Numbered from the stretch's first letter, positions 1-6,604 are shown. The stretch: 10,563 nucleotides of DNA from Nitrososphaerales archaeon TH526 (GCA_014523665.1 JAATVR010000522.1:1-10563), one strand, 5' to 3'. Notes: generated by a model not told the origin, from the sequence alone. A program made the numbers and translations.

Positions 1-86
1 ATATAAACAAACTGATAATAGCCTACACTAATGGCAACTGAAACAACAAAGGCCATGATGCTGATCCCTGCGACATTATTAGTCAT
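1..86 (-). CDS. N-terminus of a membrane-anchored protein downstream of cytochrome b (cut by window edge)
   Basis: The minus strand opens with ATG at 86 directly after an in-frame TAG, so the start cannot lie further upstream. It reads through 28 codons to the edge without a stop. The visible residues begin MTNNVAGISIMAFVV and form one hydrophobic segment (about residues 6-24) ending in YYQFVY, as in an N-terminal membrane anchor or uncleaved signal. It follows cytochrome b by 64 bases and has its own TATA-like element. In ammonia-oxidising archaea, as I recall, a membrane-anchored plastocyanin-like copper protein often sits beside Rieske and cytochrome b, so a blue-copper electron acceptor is a reasonable guess. 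No copper site is visible here, because that domain would lie outside the window. The gene is well supported; the function is only inference. Confidence 0.6.
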   Translation of the reverse strand, partial: MTNNVAGISIMAFVVSVAISVGYYQFVY

Positions 87-120
87 CTACCTGTGCTTTC
101 TATGAGGGGGAGACACTTCA

Positions 121-130
121 CATATAAAGC
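121..130 (-). promoter_or_regulatory. Putative TATA box for the cut-off anchored protein
   Basis: On the minus strand the sequence reads GCTTTATATG. Its centre lies about 39 bases before the ATG at 86, which would give a leader of roughly 13 bases with usual archaeal spacing of about 26 bases from TATA centre to transcript start. It suggests the gene can be transcribed apart from the Rieske/cytochrome b pair. Confidence 0.4.
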
Positions 131-150
131 TTCTTTAATGTTGAAGTTGC

Positions 151-1797
151 CTATCCTGTGCGGGTGTTTCGAGGCTTACCTAAATTATCGAGTTCGGCAG
201 AAGAGATGATATCCTTAGAAGTCCCAGCATTCTCCGAAACGCTACTAGCGGTTTGGCCTCCACTCCTTGATGAAGAAGTTTTAGTATTTTGAGAACCTAG
301 CGAAGGTTTAACTTTTTGAGCTTGCTGAGGTGCTAGAGGTTTAGCAGCACTAGGTTCTGCTATGTAAGCAGCCTGTGAAGTCTGAGGAAGTGGTGAAGGA
401 GCTTTGGGCGAAATCGCCGGCTTAGGTGGCAAAGGTGGAGGAGCTTTTTCCATCGCGCGACCATGTCTGTAAATATGGAACATTCCTGCAAATACCAGCA
501 TCATCAGGCCTATAATGAACAATGAAAAGTTGTTCATTCCGCTGACTACGGCGTAGTATGCTGAAATATTGAGGTATATTTGGAAGATGAGCAAGCCGAT
601 GAAGACAATATATACCCACTTTGCTGGAAGGTTGATCGGACCTTTTCCTGCGGCTTTCTTTGGCTGCGCCTTTGCCTTTGACTCTGCGTTTTTTGCTAGC
701 TTTATCATCATATAGGTGAAACCGAACGAGAGTGGAACCAATAACACCATTACAATGTAAAAGAAAATAGGATCAATTACAAGTCGTTCAAGAAGTGATT
801 TCTGAATATCTGGATCTATATAGAAACCCCAATAAGTTGTAACAATTATCTGGGCTAGGCTAGTGATACCAACTGCAGTAATGAGCGGTCGGTCCTTCCA
901 TGAGAATTTCTTGTAACGATCCACGAAAGGAATTATCAGCAATGTAAAAATGAAGAGTCCAGGCCAAAGCACGCCTGTCACGAATTTATCATACATCGTT
1001 CTCAAGAAAGCATACAGTCCGGTAAGGTACCACTCTGGAACTGTGATCCCGGGTGGAACATTGGGATCAAATTTCAGACCAAGATCCACAGGGAAAACTC
1101 CCCCCGTTATCATTATAGCTCCTGAGAAAGCCATTACCATAGGAACATCAAAAACAAGGAACCTCGGAAAGTGCACGACCATCAGACCCAACATTGCAAT
1201 CGGCAACCAGAAGACATGGAATGCATAAAACCTCAAAATAAAGTCGGAAAAGCCTCCCCCAAAAAACGCTTCTCTCATATCAGGTCCTAATACAGGGATG
1301 GAATTGGTTAATGAAGCTGCGATAGAGATCGCTAGTTCAGCACGCTCACTAAATATAATGTCGTATCCTGTAAAGGCCTCGAGTATTGTTAGAACCCCCA
1401 AGATGACTCCAGTTACCCAAAGTATTTCATTTCGAATCTTGTAACGGCCACTAAAATATTGGTAATACATATGAAGCAATGCTACCATCACCATTGCGTT
1501 GGAAGCGTGATAATGAATATTCCGGAGATGGAATCCAAATGGAATGGCATCATTAATTCTTTCAACGCTGTCCCAAGCCCTATCCAGGATAGGTTCGTAC
1601 CACAACATCAGAAGCGCTCCAGTTATACCTAATATTATAAAAATTACAAAGGTTAGCATCCCCAGAAAGCCAAGGGGACTAACGAACCTTGAGGGAATCG
1701 TGAATTTCATTCCCATAAATATAGTTCGGTCTACTCCTTCGTAGACCCAGTTACAGAACTGAACTAGGCTATTTTCACTCTTTAAGGTAGCGCCCAA
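151..1797 (-). CDS. Fused cytochrome b (b6 plus subunit IV type) of respiratory complex III
   Basis: This is the di-haem membrane subunit of a quinol-oxidising bc1/b6f-type complex. Haem ligand pairs are H95/H109 (13 residues between) and H194/H209 (14 between, the b6-type spacing). The quinol-oxidation motif PEWY is at 254-257. Hydrophobic segments lie near 42-66, 98-115, 125-148, 190-209, 270-290, 305-325, 343-367, 394-418 and 424-445, so the b6-like and subunit-IV-like parts are in one chain, with extra C-terminal helices. Residues from about 449 to 548 form a soluble tail rich in Pro, Ala, Lys, Ser and Gln, unusual for the family. The start is TTG at 1797, inside the last codons of the Rieske gene (23-base overlap), which indicates co-transcription and translational coupling. 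The next possible start, M28, would lose the conserved N-terminal amphipathic region. Confidence 0.93.
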   Translation of the reverse strand: MGATLKSENSLVQFCNWVYEGVDRTIFMGMKFTIPSRFVSPLGFLGMLTFVIFIILGITGALLMLWYEPILDRAWDSVERINDAIPFGFHLRNIHYHASNAMVMVALLHMYYQYFSGRYKIRNEILWVTGVILGVLTILEAFTGYDIIFSERAELAISIAASLTNSIPVLGPDMREAFFGGGFSDFILRFYAFHVFWLPIAMLGLMVVHFPRFLVFDVPMVMAFSGAIMITGGVFPVDLGLKFDPNVPPGITVPEWYLTGLYAFLRTMYDKFVTGVLWPGLFIFTLLIIPFVDRYKKFSWKDRPLITAVGITSLAQIIVTTYWGFYIDPDIQKSLLERLVIDPIFFYIVMVLLVPLSFGFTYMMIKLAKNAESKAKAQPKKAAGKGPINLPAKWVYIVFIGLLIFQIYLNISAYYAVVSGMNNFSLFIIGLMMLVFAGMFHIYRHGRAMEKAPPPLPPKPAISPKAPSPLPQTSQAAYIAEPSAAKPLAPQQAQKVKPSLGSQNTKTSSSRSGGQTASSVSENAGTSKDIISSAELDNLGKPRNTRTG

Positions 1798-2392
1798 ATC
1801 CCACTACTCCATTACCATTTGGACTCCAGTTCGGAGGTTTAATCCAGATTGCCCCATTTTGATCTGCTTCTAAATCAAGCATCGGTAAGACGTTTGAAGG
1901 GGGTGATTGAAGAGATGCCGGTCCGGCAAATGCCATACCTGTTAACGGATCATACAAGCTGCCATGGCATGGACATTCTCCTCTTTTCCTTCCAGGTTCA
2001 GGCCAATATTTCCATAAACACCACAAATGCAAACACACCATGCTATACATTCTGAATGCCGAAACATCGTTATTACTCCCTCCCAACTCTTCAGGTAGCC
2101 GAATGAACTGCCAGGTTCGAAATGATTCTTTATTCAAAGCAGGATCATCGGTTATGGGATAGATCACGGCCTCAGAATGGTTTATTGGGAATGAGCTAAT
2201 GTTAGCCTGTGACCCATCAGGTAGTTCCACCTTAGCTCTTGCCGATACTTGCGCAGTAGGATTGGGCAAAAACTTTCCCCAATCTATGAAAGGTATGAAT
2301 GTTAAAACGGTACCTGCGGCAGCCATTAATTTCAAGAAATCACGCCGGGAAACCTTACCTCCTAAATTTGGAGGGTTCTGCTGTGACATCAT
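1775..2392 (-). CDS. Rieske iron-sulfur protein of complex III, Tat-exported
   Basis: It carries the 2Fe-2S cluster that takes electrons from quinol at the cytochrome b PEWY site. Numbered from the ATG at 2392, the protein has a twin-arginine signal SRRDFLK at residues 15-21, then a hydrophobic segment at about 22-36. Rieske box I is CLHLWC (C120, H122, C125) and box II is CPCHGS (C140, C142, H143). The cluster ligands are C120, H122, C140 and H143, with C125 and C142 as the usual disulfide pair. The length of 205 residues is normal. The frame is open up to an ATG at 2413, but a TATA box abuts that codon, so the transcript should begin near 2390. That makes the ATG at 2392 or 2389 the likely leaderless start. 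The gene overlaps cytochrome b and precedes it in the operon. Confidence 0.93.
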   Translation of the reverse strand: MMSQQNPPNLGGKVSRRDFLKLMAAAGTVLTFIPFIDWGKFLPNPTAQVSARAKVELPDGSQANISSFPINHSEAVIYPITDDPALNKESFRTWQFIRLPEELGGSNNDVSAFRMYSMVCLHLWCLWKYWPEPGRKRGECPCHGSLYDPLTGMAFAGPASLQSPPSNVLPMLDLEADQNGAIWIKPPNWSPNGNGVVGFGRYLKE

Positions 2393-2413
2393 AACTGAAC
2401 TCAAGAACCGCAT

Positions 2414-2425
2414 CTATAAACTTTT
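2414..2425 (-). promoter_or_regulatory. TATA box and BRE of the Rieske/cytochrome b operon
   Basis: The minus strand reads AAAAGTTTATAG: a purine-rich BRE-like stretch followed by TTTATAG. The box centre near 2417 lies 25-28 bases before the two tandem ATG codons at 2392 and 2389, which is the archaeal spacing for a leaderless transcript. This decides the start of the Rieske gene. Confidence 0.6.
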
Positions 2426-2501
2426 GGCCTAGATGCATTGCAAGATTTTTCATTTTCATATTCATTGCCTTCGGTGACGATCTAGCGAGAAGATAGTACC
2501 G

Positions 2502-3479
2502 TTAGCCTAGTCGTACTCGAATTATGCCGTTGAGATAATCAATGTCTCGCAATTTATACCTTGAAACATCTTCTGGTAGATTAGCCAATACTTGTGAAAA
2601 TTTAGTTTTGTTGTCGGTTATCCTCACCAAAGTATTCTGAGGTTCAAAATCCACCTTAACGTCAGAGAGATCTGAAATACCTTTGACCTCCACTAGTATT
2701 TCGCAGAAGTCTGGCCCTTTGATGATATCAGGTTCTGCTCTAACAAATGGATTTTCAGATGGGCTAAATGATATCTTCTTCGCTGGTGGAGAGCGAATAT
2801 CCCGAACATGGAAATCCCGCTTATGTGCCAAGAGCTTCCAGACATAAGCTGTGCCCAATCCTGCTAGAAAGCCTCCTATATGAGCAAAATACGCAACACC
2901 TCCAGATTGGGGGAACATAACACCGAATACCAATTGCATTATAAACCATATTGGTAAAAATGCAATTGCAGGAATCCTAATAGTTGTAATAAAGAAAGCA
3001 AATACTATTGTGAATATTTTTGCCCTAGGGAACATAACTAGGTAAGCTCCCAATACGCCTGAAATTGCACCCGATGCTCCGACAGCCGGGATTAAAGCGC
3101 TAGAGTTATCAGTCGCAATCAGGCTATGAGAATACGCGGCGAGAATTCCCCATAACAGGTATATTAGAAGGTATTTCAGATGTCCAAATTTGTCTTCTAT
3201 ATTATCTCCAAAGACGAACAGGAAAACCATATTCCCAGTTATGTGTGCAATCCCACCATGCATGAACATCGAAGTAATAATGGACACAACATCGCCAGAT
3301 AGTACAAAACGGGGAATAGAACCGTATGTATAAAATAATTCCTGCGTAGCGATAGGATCCATTAAGAAACTAGTAAGTGACAATTCCCATAAAAAAACCA
3401 CGACATTAACAAAAATCAGTCCATAATTGACATAGGGCCGACCATGCAGTCTTTGGGTATCATCGTGGATTGGGAACAT
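2502..3479 (-). CDS. Rhomboid-family intramembrane serine protease with C-terminal HSP20-like domain
   Basis: The first 215 or so residues are a rhomboid core of about six membrane segments. The motif H74-x4-H79-x3-N83 gives the oxyanion-side residues. The nucleophile is S136 in GASGAISG, and the partner histidine is H200 in AHIGGFLAG, so the catalytic dyad is intact. Such enzymes cut membrane proteins within or next to their transmembrane helices. After a basic, proline-containing linker (about 215-257), residues 258-325 resemble the alpha-crystallin/HSP20 fold. A strand ILVEVKG is followed by an acidic DVKVDFEP stretch, then a LP turn and finally NGIIRVRL, which matches the family's terminal NG-x-L-x-V-x-L signature. 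The domain would lie on one soluble face and could bind substrates. The HSP20-like call rests on motif resemblance only. The gene stands alone between the zinc-finger gene and the Rieske operon. Confidence 0.9.
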   Translation of the reverse strand: MFPIHDDTQRLHGRPYVNYGLIFVNVVVFLWELSLTSFLMDPIATQELFYTYGSIPRFVLSGDVVSIITSMFMHGGIAHITGNMVFLFVFGDNIEDKFGHLKYLLIYLLWGILAAYSHSLIATDNSSALIPAVGASGAISGVLGAYLVMFPRAKIFTIVFAFFITTIRIPAIAFLPIWFIMQLVFGVMFPQSGGVAYFAHIGGFLAGLGTAYVWKLLAHKRDFHVRDIRSPPAKKISFSPSENPFVRAEPDIIKGPDFCEILVEVKGISDLSDVKVDFEPQNTLVRITDNKTKFSQVLANLPEDVSRYKLRDIDYLNGIIRVRLG

Positions 3480-3517
3480 AGGTAGGCTTATTACAATCCT
3501 GCTAATGTCTATGAATC

Positions 3518-3535
3518 GGATAAATTAGTATAAAT
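3518..3535 (-). promoter_or_regulatory. AT-rich promoter candidate for the rhomboid gene
   Basis: The minus strand carries TTTATAC (centre about 3531) and, ten bases on, AATTTATCC. Usual spacing from the first would give a leader of about 25 bases before the ATG at 3479, and from the second about 15 bases. Which box is used cannot be told from sequence. Confidence 0.35.
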
Positions 3536-3700
3536 CTAAAATCCGCCAAAGGGATTTGCATTAGGAGTGAAGTCCTCGTTCTCAGAGTGTGCTTTTCGAG
3601 AATGCCTCTTCAACCGCTCTTTATCATCGAATTTCATGTCACAATATTTGCATTTGAATTCGTTCAATCCTTCTTCATTTTTCTTTCTGAACAAAATCAT
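3536..3700 (-). CDS. Small C2H2 zinc-finger protein (54 residues)
   Basis: The ORF encodes one classic C2H2 finger: C17-x2-C20-x12-H33-x4-H38, with FKCKYC at the start, MKF and L30 as the hydrophobic core positions, and RHSRKAH around the histidines. A basic N-terminus (FRKK) precedes it, and a short acidic stretch then PNANPFGGF follows. Single-finger proteins of this kind may bind DNA, RNA or another protein; the target cannot be read from the sequence. The first ATG is at 3700. However, the AT-rich box at 3711-3720 lies only about 15 bases before it and about 22 bases before a TTG at 3694 (codon 3). The real product may therefore be a leaderless 52-residue form starting there. It lies between the RAM gene and the rhomboid gene on the same strand, with no overlap. 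Confidence 0.75.
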   Translation of the reverse strand: MILFRKKNEEGLNEFKCKYCDMKFDDKERLKRHSRKAHSENEDFTPNANPFGGF

Positions 3701-3710
3701 TTGATCGATC

Positions 3711-3720
3711 GATATTTAAC
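3711..3720 (-). promoter_or_regulatory. Putative TATA box of the C2H2 gene
   Basis: The minus strand reads GTTAAATATC. Its centre is about 22 bases before the TTG at 3694 and only 15 before the ATG at 3700, which favours the TTG as the start if this box is used. Confidence 0.35.
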
Positions 3721-3791
3721 AATGCGATACATCTTCATTAACCTTCTGTAATCAATATGCTTTGCTAAGATGAGATATCGCTTCCAAAGTT

Positions 3792-3828
3792 TGTGAGTCG
3801 ACAGCACCGTACTTGAAAGACACTCACA
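3792..3828. repeat. Inverted repeat downstream of the RAM gene
   Basis: TGTGAGT at 3792-3798 is exactly complementary to ACTCACA at 3822-3828, with 23 bases between. It lies 20 bases after the stop of the RAM gene, read on the minus strand, in the 148-base gap before the C2H2 gene. It could be a 3'-end hairpin or part of a small RNA. There is no adjoining T-run, so it is not a typical terminator. The rest of the gap (3701-3848) holds the C2H2 promoter candidate and nothing else I can name. Confidence 0.3.
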
Positions 3829-3848
3829 CAGACTAGCCGGCTGCTGCT

Positions 3849-4079
3849 CTAATCCATAACTATCATAGTTAATGTGGATTTGACACCATTAAGCTTTCTC
3901 AGCTTCCAAGTTATAGTTTCCTTAACCTTCTCCATTGTGTCAGCTTCGACCTGTGCCACAATATCATACACGCCGTAGACCTGGTAAACTTCCCTTACGC
4001 CTTCAAGTTTATTGAGCTCGGTTACAATAGACTCTTCGCTTCCCAGTTCAGCATTCATCAGTACAAAGGCCTGTGGCAT
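3849..4079 (-). CDS. Stand-alone RAM (Lrp/AsnC C-terminal) domain protein
   Basis: The 76 residues match the ligand-binding half of Lrp/AsnC regulators. An opening strand QAFVLMNAE is followed by a helix (ESIVTELNKL), then the pattern VREVYQVYGVYDIVAQVEA, a second helix (TMEKVKETITWKLRKL) and a closing strand STLTMIVMD. There is no room for a helix-turn-helix, so this is the small-ligand or amino-acid-sensing RAM domain alone. In this family it forms dimers and higher rings and may modulate full-length Lrp proteins or enzymes. The ATG at 4079 is about 28 bases after the centre of a clear TATA box, which supports this start and a leaderless transcript. It is monocistronic by spacing: 148 bases to the C2H2 gene and 276 bases from the regulator upstream. 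The ligand cannot be inferred. Confidence 0.88.
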   Translation of the reverse strand: MPQAFVLMNAELGSEESIVTELNKLEGVREVYQVYGVYDIVAQVEADTMEKVKETITWKLRKLNGVKSTLTMIVMD

Positions 4080-4102
4080 ACAACTAGATAGTTATGGCTG
4101 GC

Positions 4103-4111
4103 GTATAAAAA
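4103..4111 (-). promoter_or_regulatory. TATA box of the RAM-domain gene
   Basis: The minus strand reads TTTTTATAC. Its centre near 4107 is about 28 bases before the ATG at 4079, the spacing for a leaderless archaeal transcript. Confidence 0.55.
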
Positions 4112-4327
4112 CATGTAGATGAAATCAATTTGTGAGAATTTTATCATGGAGTAATTCGTTCCCTCCTGCAATCGCATCTAAAAAATCTAGTTGTCACCAA
4201 CAAAGCTTGCTTTGCCTAATTGTATTACCGCAATAGAAAAGGAGAGACATCATAAATATCGGTACCTTCTGGATCGCCAAGCAGGGAACACTGGAATAAT
4301 GACGATCCCTCTTATTCGTTGGTCCAA

Positions 4328-4351
4328 TTAGAATTCAGTTCTTAATTCTAA
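4328..4351. repeat. Perfect AT-rich inverted repeat after the FilR1-type gene
   Basis: TTAGAATT at 4328-4335 is exactly complementary to AATTCTAA at 4344-4351, with an 8-base loop. It begins 5 bases past the stop of the regulator gene on the minus strand, so it may form the 3' end of that transcript. The rest of the 4112-4327 gap has no ORF I would support. It holds a second inverted pair (GGATCG at 4271-4276 with CGATCC at 4303-4308) and a minus-strand T6 run at 4180-4185 that could stop transcription. Confidence 0.35.
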
Positions 4352-4355
4352 GTGT

Positions 4356-5165
4356 TCAAATCTCATGTGGCAACTTACTCTCGTCAAAAACACCAGCTCG
4401 GCTCCACTGGTACGCGAAATAATCTTCGCACCATTCGTGGAACGAATTATTATCACTATAGTATACTATATTCAAGTCGGGCTTTCCCTTTAAACTAGGG
4501 AATGCGACACAGGAATGTCTTTCGTTGAATATCAAGACTAGCTTGACACTATCCAGCATTCGTCTTTCAACCATCCCCTTGGAAATTAGGTTTCGCCATC
4601 CTATTCTTTCTAAGATTTCACTTCTTCCCTTCGGGACGACTGGATCTCGTGGGAATATGTAAGAAAATTTTACGCCACTTTGAATTCGTGAACTAAGTGT
4701 CTCAATAAGATCAACTGGTACTTCCGAAATTATTTCTTTGATGTATTTGTTTGAATTCAGAAATATATACTTCCATCTTTGAAGTATAGCCATAACACCA
4801 TTAACAATCTCACATTCGGCGAGGGAGCCTATCCTAAGGATAAACTTCAGTGGAAGATCACCAAATGTATGATCATTGAAATACTCTCTATTCTTAAACA
4901 TGAAGGCGTAACTTGGAATTAAAGAAACTACTGATTCTCCATATGGAGTCAGTAAAAGGTCTCCCTCAAGTCCCTTTGTTACAAGATTTGAAGAGATAAG
5001 TCTTGAAATGTTTCTATGGGTTTCCTGCATCGTTGCATTGAGATCTTCAGCAAGTTGCGAAAGACGGTATGATCTGTTTCTAAGTTTCATCAGGGTAGAG
5101 TACCTTAGGTCTCCAGCTAACTCGAAAAACAAGGAGTTGACTTCCTCTTCGCGTTCGCCATGCAT
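4356..5165 (-). CDS. Winged-helix transcriptional regulator, FilR1 (DUF1724) type
   Basis: The N-terminal part is a winged helix-turn-helix. Helices lie at about 12-31 (SLFFELAGDLRYSTLMKL) and 34-42, the recognition helix is near 46-60 (MQETHRNISRLISSN), and the wing is LVTKGLEGDLLLTPYG at 61-76. The C-terminal 170 or so residues resemble the FilR1/DUF1724 domain of archaeal regulators: WKYIFLNSNKYI, then EVPVDLIETLSSRIQSGVKF, and near the end VKLVLIFNERHSCVAFPS and HEWCEDYF. That family includes a regulator of methanogenesis; the ligand here is unknown. The ATG at 5165 lies about 26 bases after the centre of a TTTAAAT box, so the transcript is probably leaderless. A perfect palindrome directly upstream of the box suggests control by itself or by another dimeric regulator. 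It is 112 bases from asparaginyl-tRNA synthetase on the same strand and appears to be its own unit. Confidence 0.85.
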   Translation of the reverse strand: MHGEREEEVNSLFFELAGDLRYSTLMKLRNRSYRLSQLAEDLNATMQETHRNISRLISSNLVTKGLEGDLLLTPYGESVVSLIPSYAFMFKNREYFNDHTFGDLPLKFILRIGSLAECEIVNGVMAILQRWKYIFLNSNKYIKEIISEVPVDLIETLSSRIQSGVKFSYIFPRDPVVPKGRSEILERIGWRNLISKGMVERRMLDSVKLVLIFNERHSCVAFPSLKGKPDLNIVYYSDNNSFHEWCEDYFAYQWSRAGVFDESKLPHEI

Positions 5166-5184
5166 CGATCAATGACCGTGCGCC

Positions 5185-5194
5185 TAAAATTTAA
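5185..5194 (-). promoter_or_regulatory. TATA box of the FilR1-type regulator
   Basis: The minus strand reads TTTAAATTTT. Its centre is about 26 bases before the ATG at 5165, consistent with a leaderless start. The palindrome at 5196-5214 adjoins it on the upstream side and overlaps the expected BRE. Confidence 0.5.
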
Positions 5195-5195
5195 A

Positions 5196-5214
5196 CTTGA
5201 CAAATTTTGTCAAG
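5196..5214. promoter_or_regulatory. Candidate operator: perfect 9+1+9 palindrome
   Basis: CTTGACAAA at 5196-5204 and TTTGTCAAG at 5206-5214 are exact reverse complements separated by one T. The site abuts the upstream edge of the regulator's TATA box, where a bound dimer would cover or flank the TFB-recognised element. Further GTCAA-like and CTTG-like pieces follow at 5215-5228. The rest of the 5166-5277 gap contains no gene. Confidence 0.55.
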
Positions 5215-5277
5215 GTCAAAAACTTGTTGTCTGAATCTTATTCATCATTTCTGAACTTTTGATGAAACTGGGTTTAT

Positions 5278-6579
5278 CTAAGGACTGGATCTGGACATGG
5301 TCCGAGGAAATAGGACCGAATCCTTGATATCCTCGATACCAAGGAACCACCTCAGCAGCCTTTCGATTCCCATCCCAAATCCTCCATGTTCTACCGATCC
5401 ATATTTCCTCAAATCAAGATACCATCCGTAATCAACAGGATTGAGTCCTGCTTGCTTTATCCTGCTTGACAGTGTTGGGAGATGATCTTCCCTCATGCCT
5501 CCACTACTTACCTCCCCATATCCTTGAGGTCCCAAAAGATCAAAGGTGAGACTTGTTCCGAACCGAACTGGGTTCTCCTTTACATAGAACGGTTTTACCT
5601 CTGTAGGGTATCCGGTGATGAATAAGGGGGTCAGCATTTGTCTAGTTAATTCCCTTTCTGAATCAATATTCAAATCATCTCCCCATCGAATCATTCTAGA
5701 TTTTCCGTCATCTTCAGCCATCTTGAAATCGAGTGATATTAGTTTTTCAATAGCCTGATCGTACGTAATTTTATGAAAGGGTTCCGCAAGACCTCTAAAC
5801 CGATTAGTGTCTATTTCCAGAAATTTCAAAGAATCTTTTCGCTCTTTGATAGTTTTATCAATAGTATACCTAACAAGATTCTCCTGGATTTGTAGAAGGT
5901 CTGGGAGGGTGACCCATGGGGACTCACACTCCAGATGCGAAAATTCTGCCAAATGCCTAATAGTTCTCGATCGTTCAGCCCGAAACGAAGAAGTCAAACT
6001 CCACACCGGACCCAATGAAAAGATCATCGCTTCCAGATAGAGCTGTGCACTCTGTGACAGAAATGCCACGTCTCCAAAATAGTTTAGCTTGAAGAGGGTT
6101 GAACCACCTTCTACCGAACCCTTCACTATTAGTGGTGGGGTTACCTCCATCCATTCATTGTCCGAAAACCATTGTCTAAGAAATTTAAATATCGATGCTC
6201 TAATCTTGGCAATCTCTATCATTTTTCGCGTACGTAACGCGAGGTGTCTATAATCTAGGAGCAACTCGGCGCTTTGATACTCACCGAGAGGATAGTCCTT
6301 GTCCGAAACTTGAAAGATCTTGAGATCAGTTCCAGATATCTCGATCCCTCCCTCTGGAGCGCGAGCATCTTCTTTTACTATACCAGAAATTTCCACGGAT
6401 GACTCCCTTGTTATGTTGTCGATCCTGGTTGAAGGGAAAACACATTGTATGACAGATCCGCGATCATCTCTGAGAAGCACGAAAGTGTTTCCCTTTTGTT
6501 TTCTTAACCTATACACCCAACCACGTAAGGTCACCTCTTTCCCAATGTAGTCTGCAGATAATATATCTCGGATCCTCAA
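5278..6579 (-). CDS. asnS: Asparaginyl-tRNA synthetase (AspRS/AsnRS class IIb)
   Basis: It charges tRNA-Asn with asparagine using ATP in the cytoplasm. Residues 14-95 form the OB-fold anticodon-binding domain (GWVYRLRKQKG, FVLLRDDRG). The class II catalytic core follows: SQSAQLYLEA at 175-184, motif 2 SFRAERSRTIRHLAEFSHLE at 198-217, and motif 3 HGGFGMGIERLLR at 398-410 before a typical FPRT end. The form of the QLYLEA segment, the EFSHLE motif 2 ending and the GYPTEVKPFYVK segment fit AsnRS better than archaeal AspRS, so the specificity call is good but not certain. The length of 433 is normal. The start is TTG at 6579: no ATG is in frame nearby, the product begins MRIRDILS as expected, and a TTAAAAAT box lies about 29 bases upstream. 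It is transcribed away from the small plus-strand gene. Confidence 0.92.
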   Translation of the reverse strand: MRIRDILSADYIGKEVTLRGWVYRLRKQKGNTFVLLRDDRGSVIQCVFPSTRIDNITRESSVEISGIVKEDARAPEGGIEISGTDLKIFQVSDKDYPLGEYQSAELLLDYRHLALRTRKMIEIAKIRASIFKFLRQWFSDNEWMEVTPPLIVKGSVEGGSTLFKLNYFGDVAFLSQSAQLYLEAMIFSLGPVWSLTSSFRAERSRTIRHLAEFSHLECESPWVTLPDLLQIQENLVRYTIDKTIKERKDSLKFLEIDTNRFRGLAEPFHKITYDQAIEKLISLDFKMAEDDGKSRMIRWGDDLNIDSERELTRQMLTPLFITGYPTEVKPFYVKENPVRFGTSLTFDLLGPQGYGEVSSGGMREDHLPTLSSRIKQAGLNPVDYGWYLDLRKYGSVEHGGFGMGIERLLRWFLGIEDIKDSVLFPRTMSRSSP

Positions 6580-6604
6580 ATCTCTAGCTCAAACCGTCCT
6601 GCAA

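Noticed and set aside
950..1228. Plus-strand open frames within the cytochrome b gene (also 1544-1744 and 422-619 minus)
   Set aside because: They are shadows of the cytochrome b frame, which has its haem ligands and PEWY motif intact; none encodes a recognisable protein.
2355..2465. A 36-residue minus-strand ORF upstream of and overlapping the Rieske start
   Set aside because: It runs through the Rieske TATA box and into the Rieske coding region in another frame, with Met/Lys-rich composition and no promoter of its own.
3701..3848. Possible tRNA or box C/D RNA in the gap before the RAM gene
   Set aside because: GCTA and TAGC ends can be paired around 3764-3837, but there is no T-loop consensus, no proper D or anticodon arm, and no C/D box pair. 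Only the 7-base inverted repeat stands.
4201..4214. CAAAGC-TT-GCTTTG dyad
   Set aside because: The loop is too short for a stable hairpin of that stem, and it is not next to a gene start or end.
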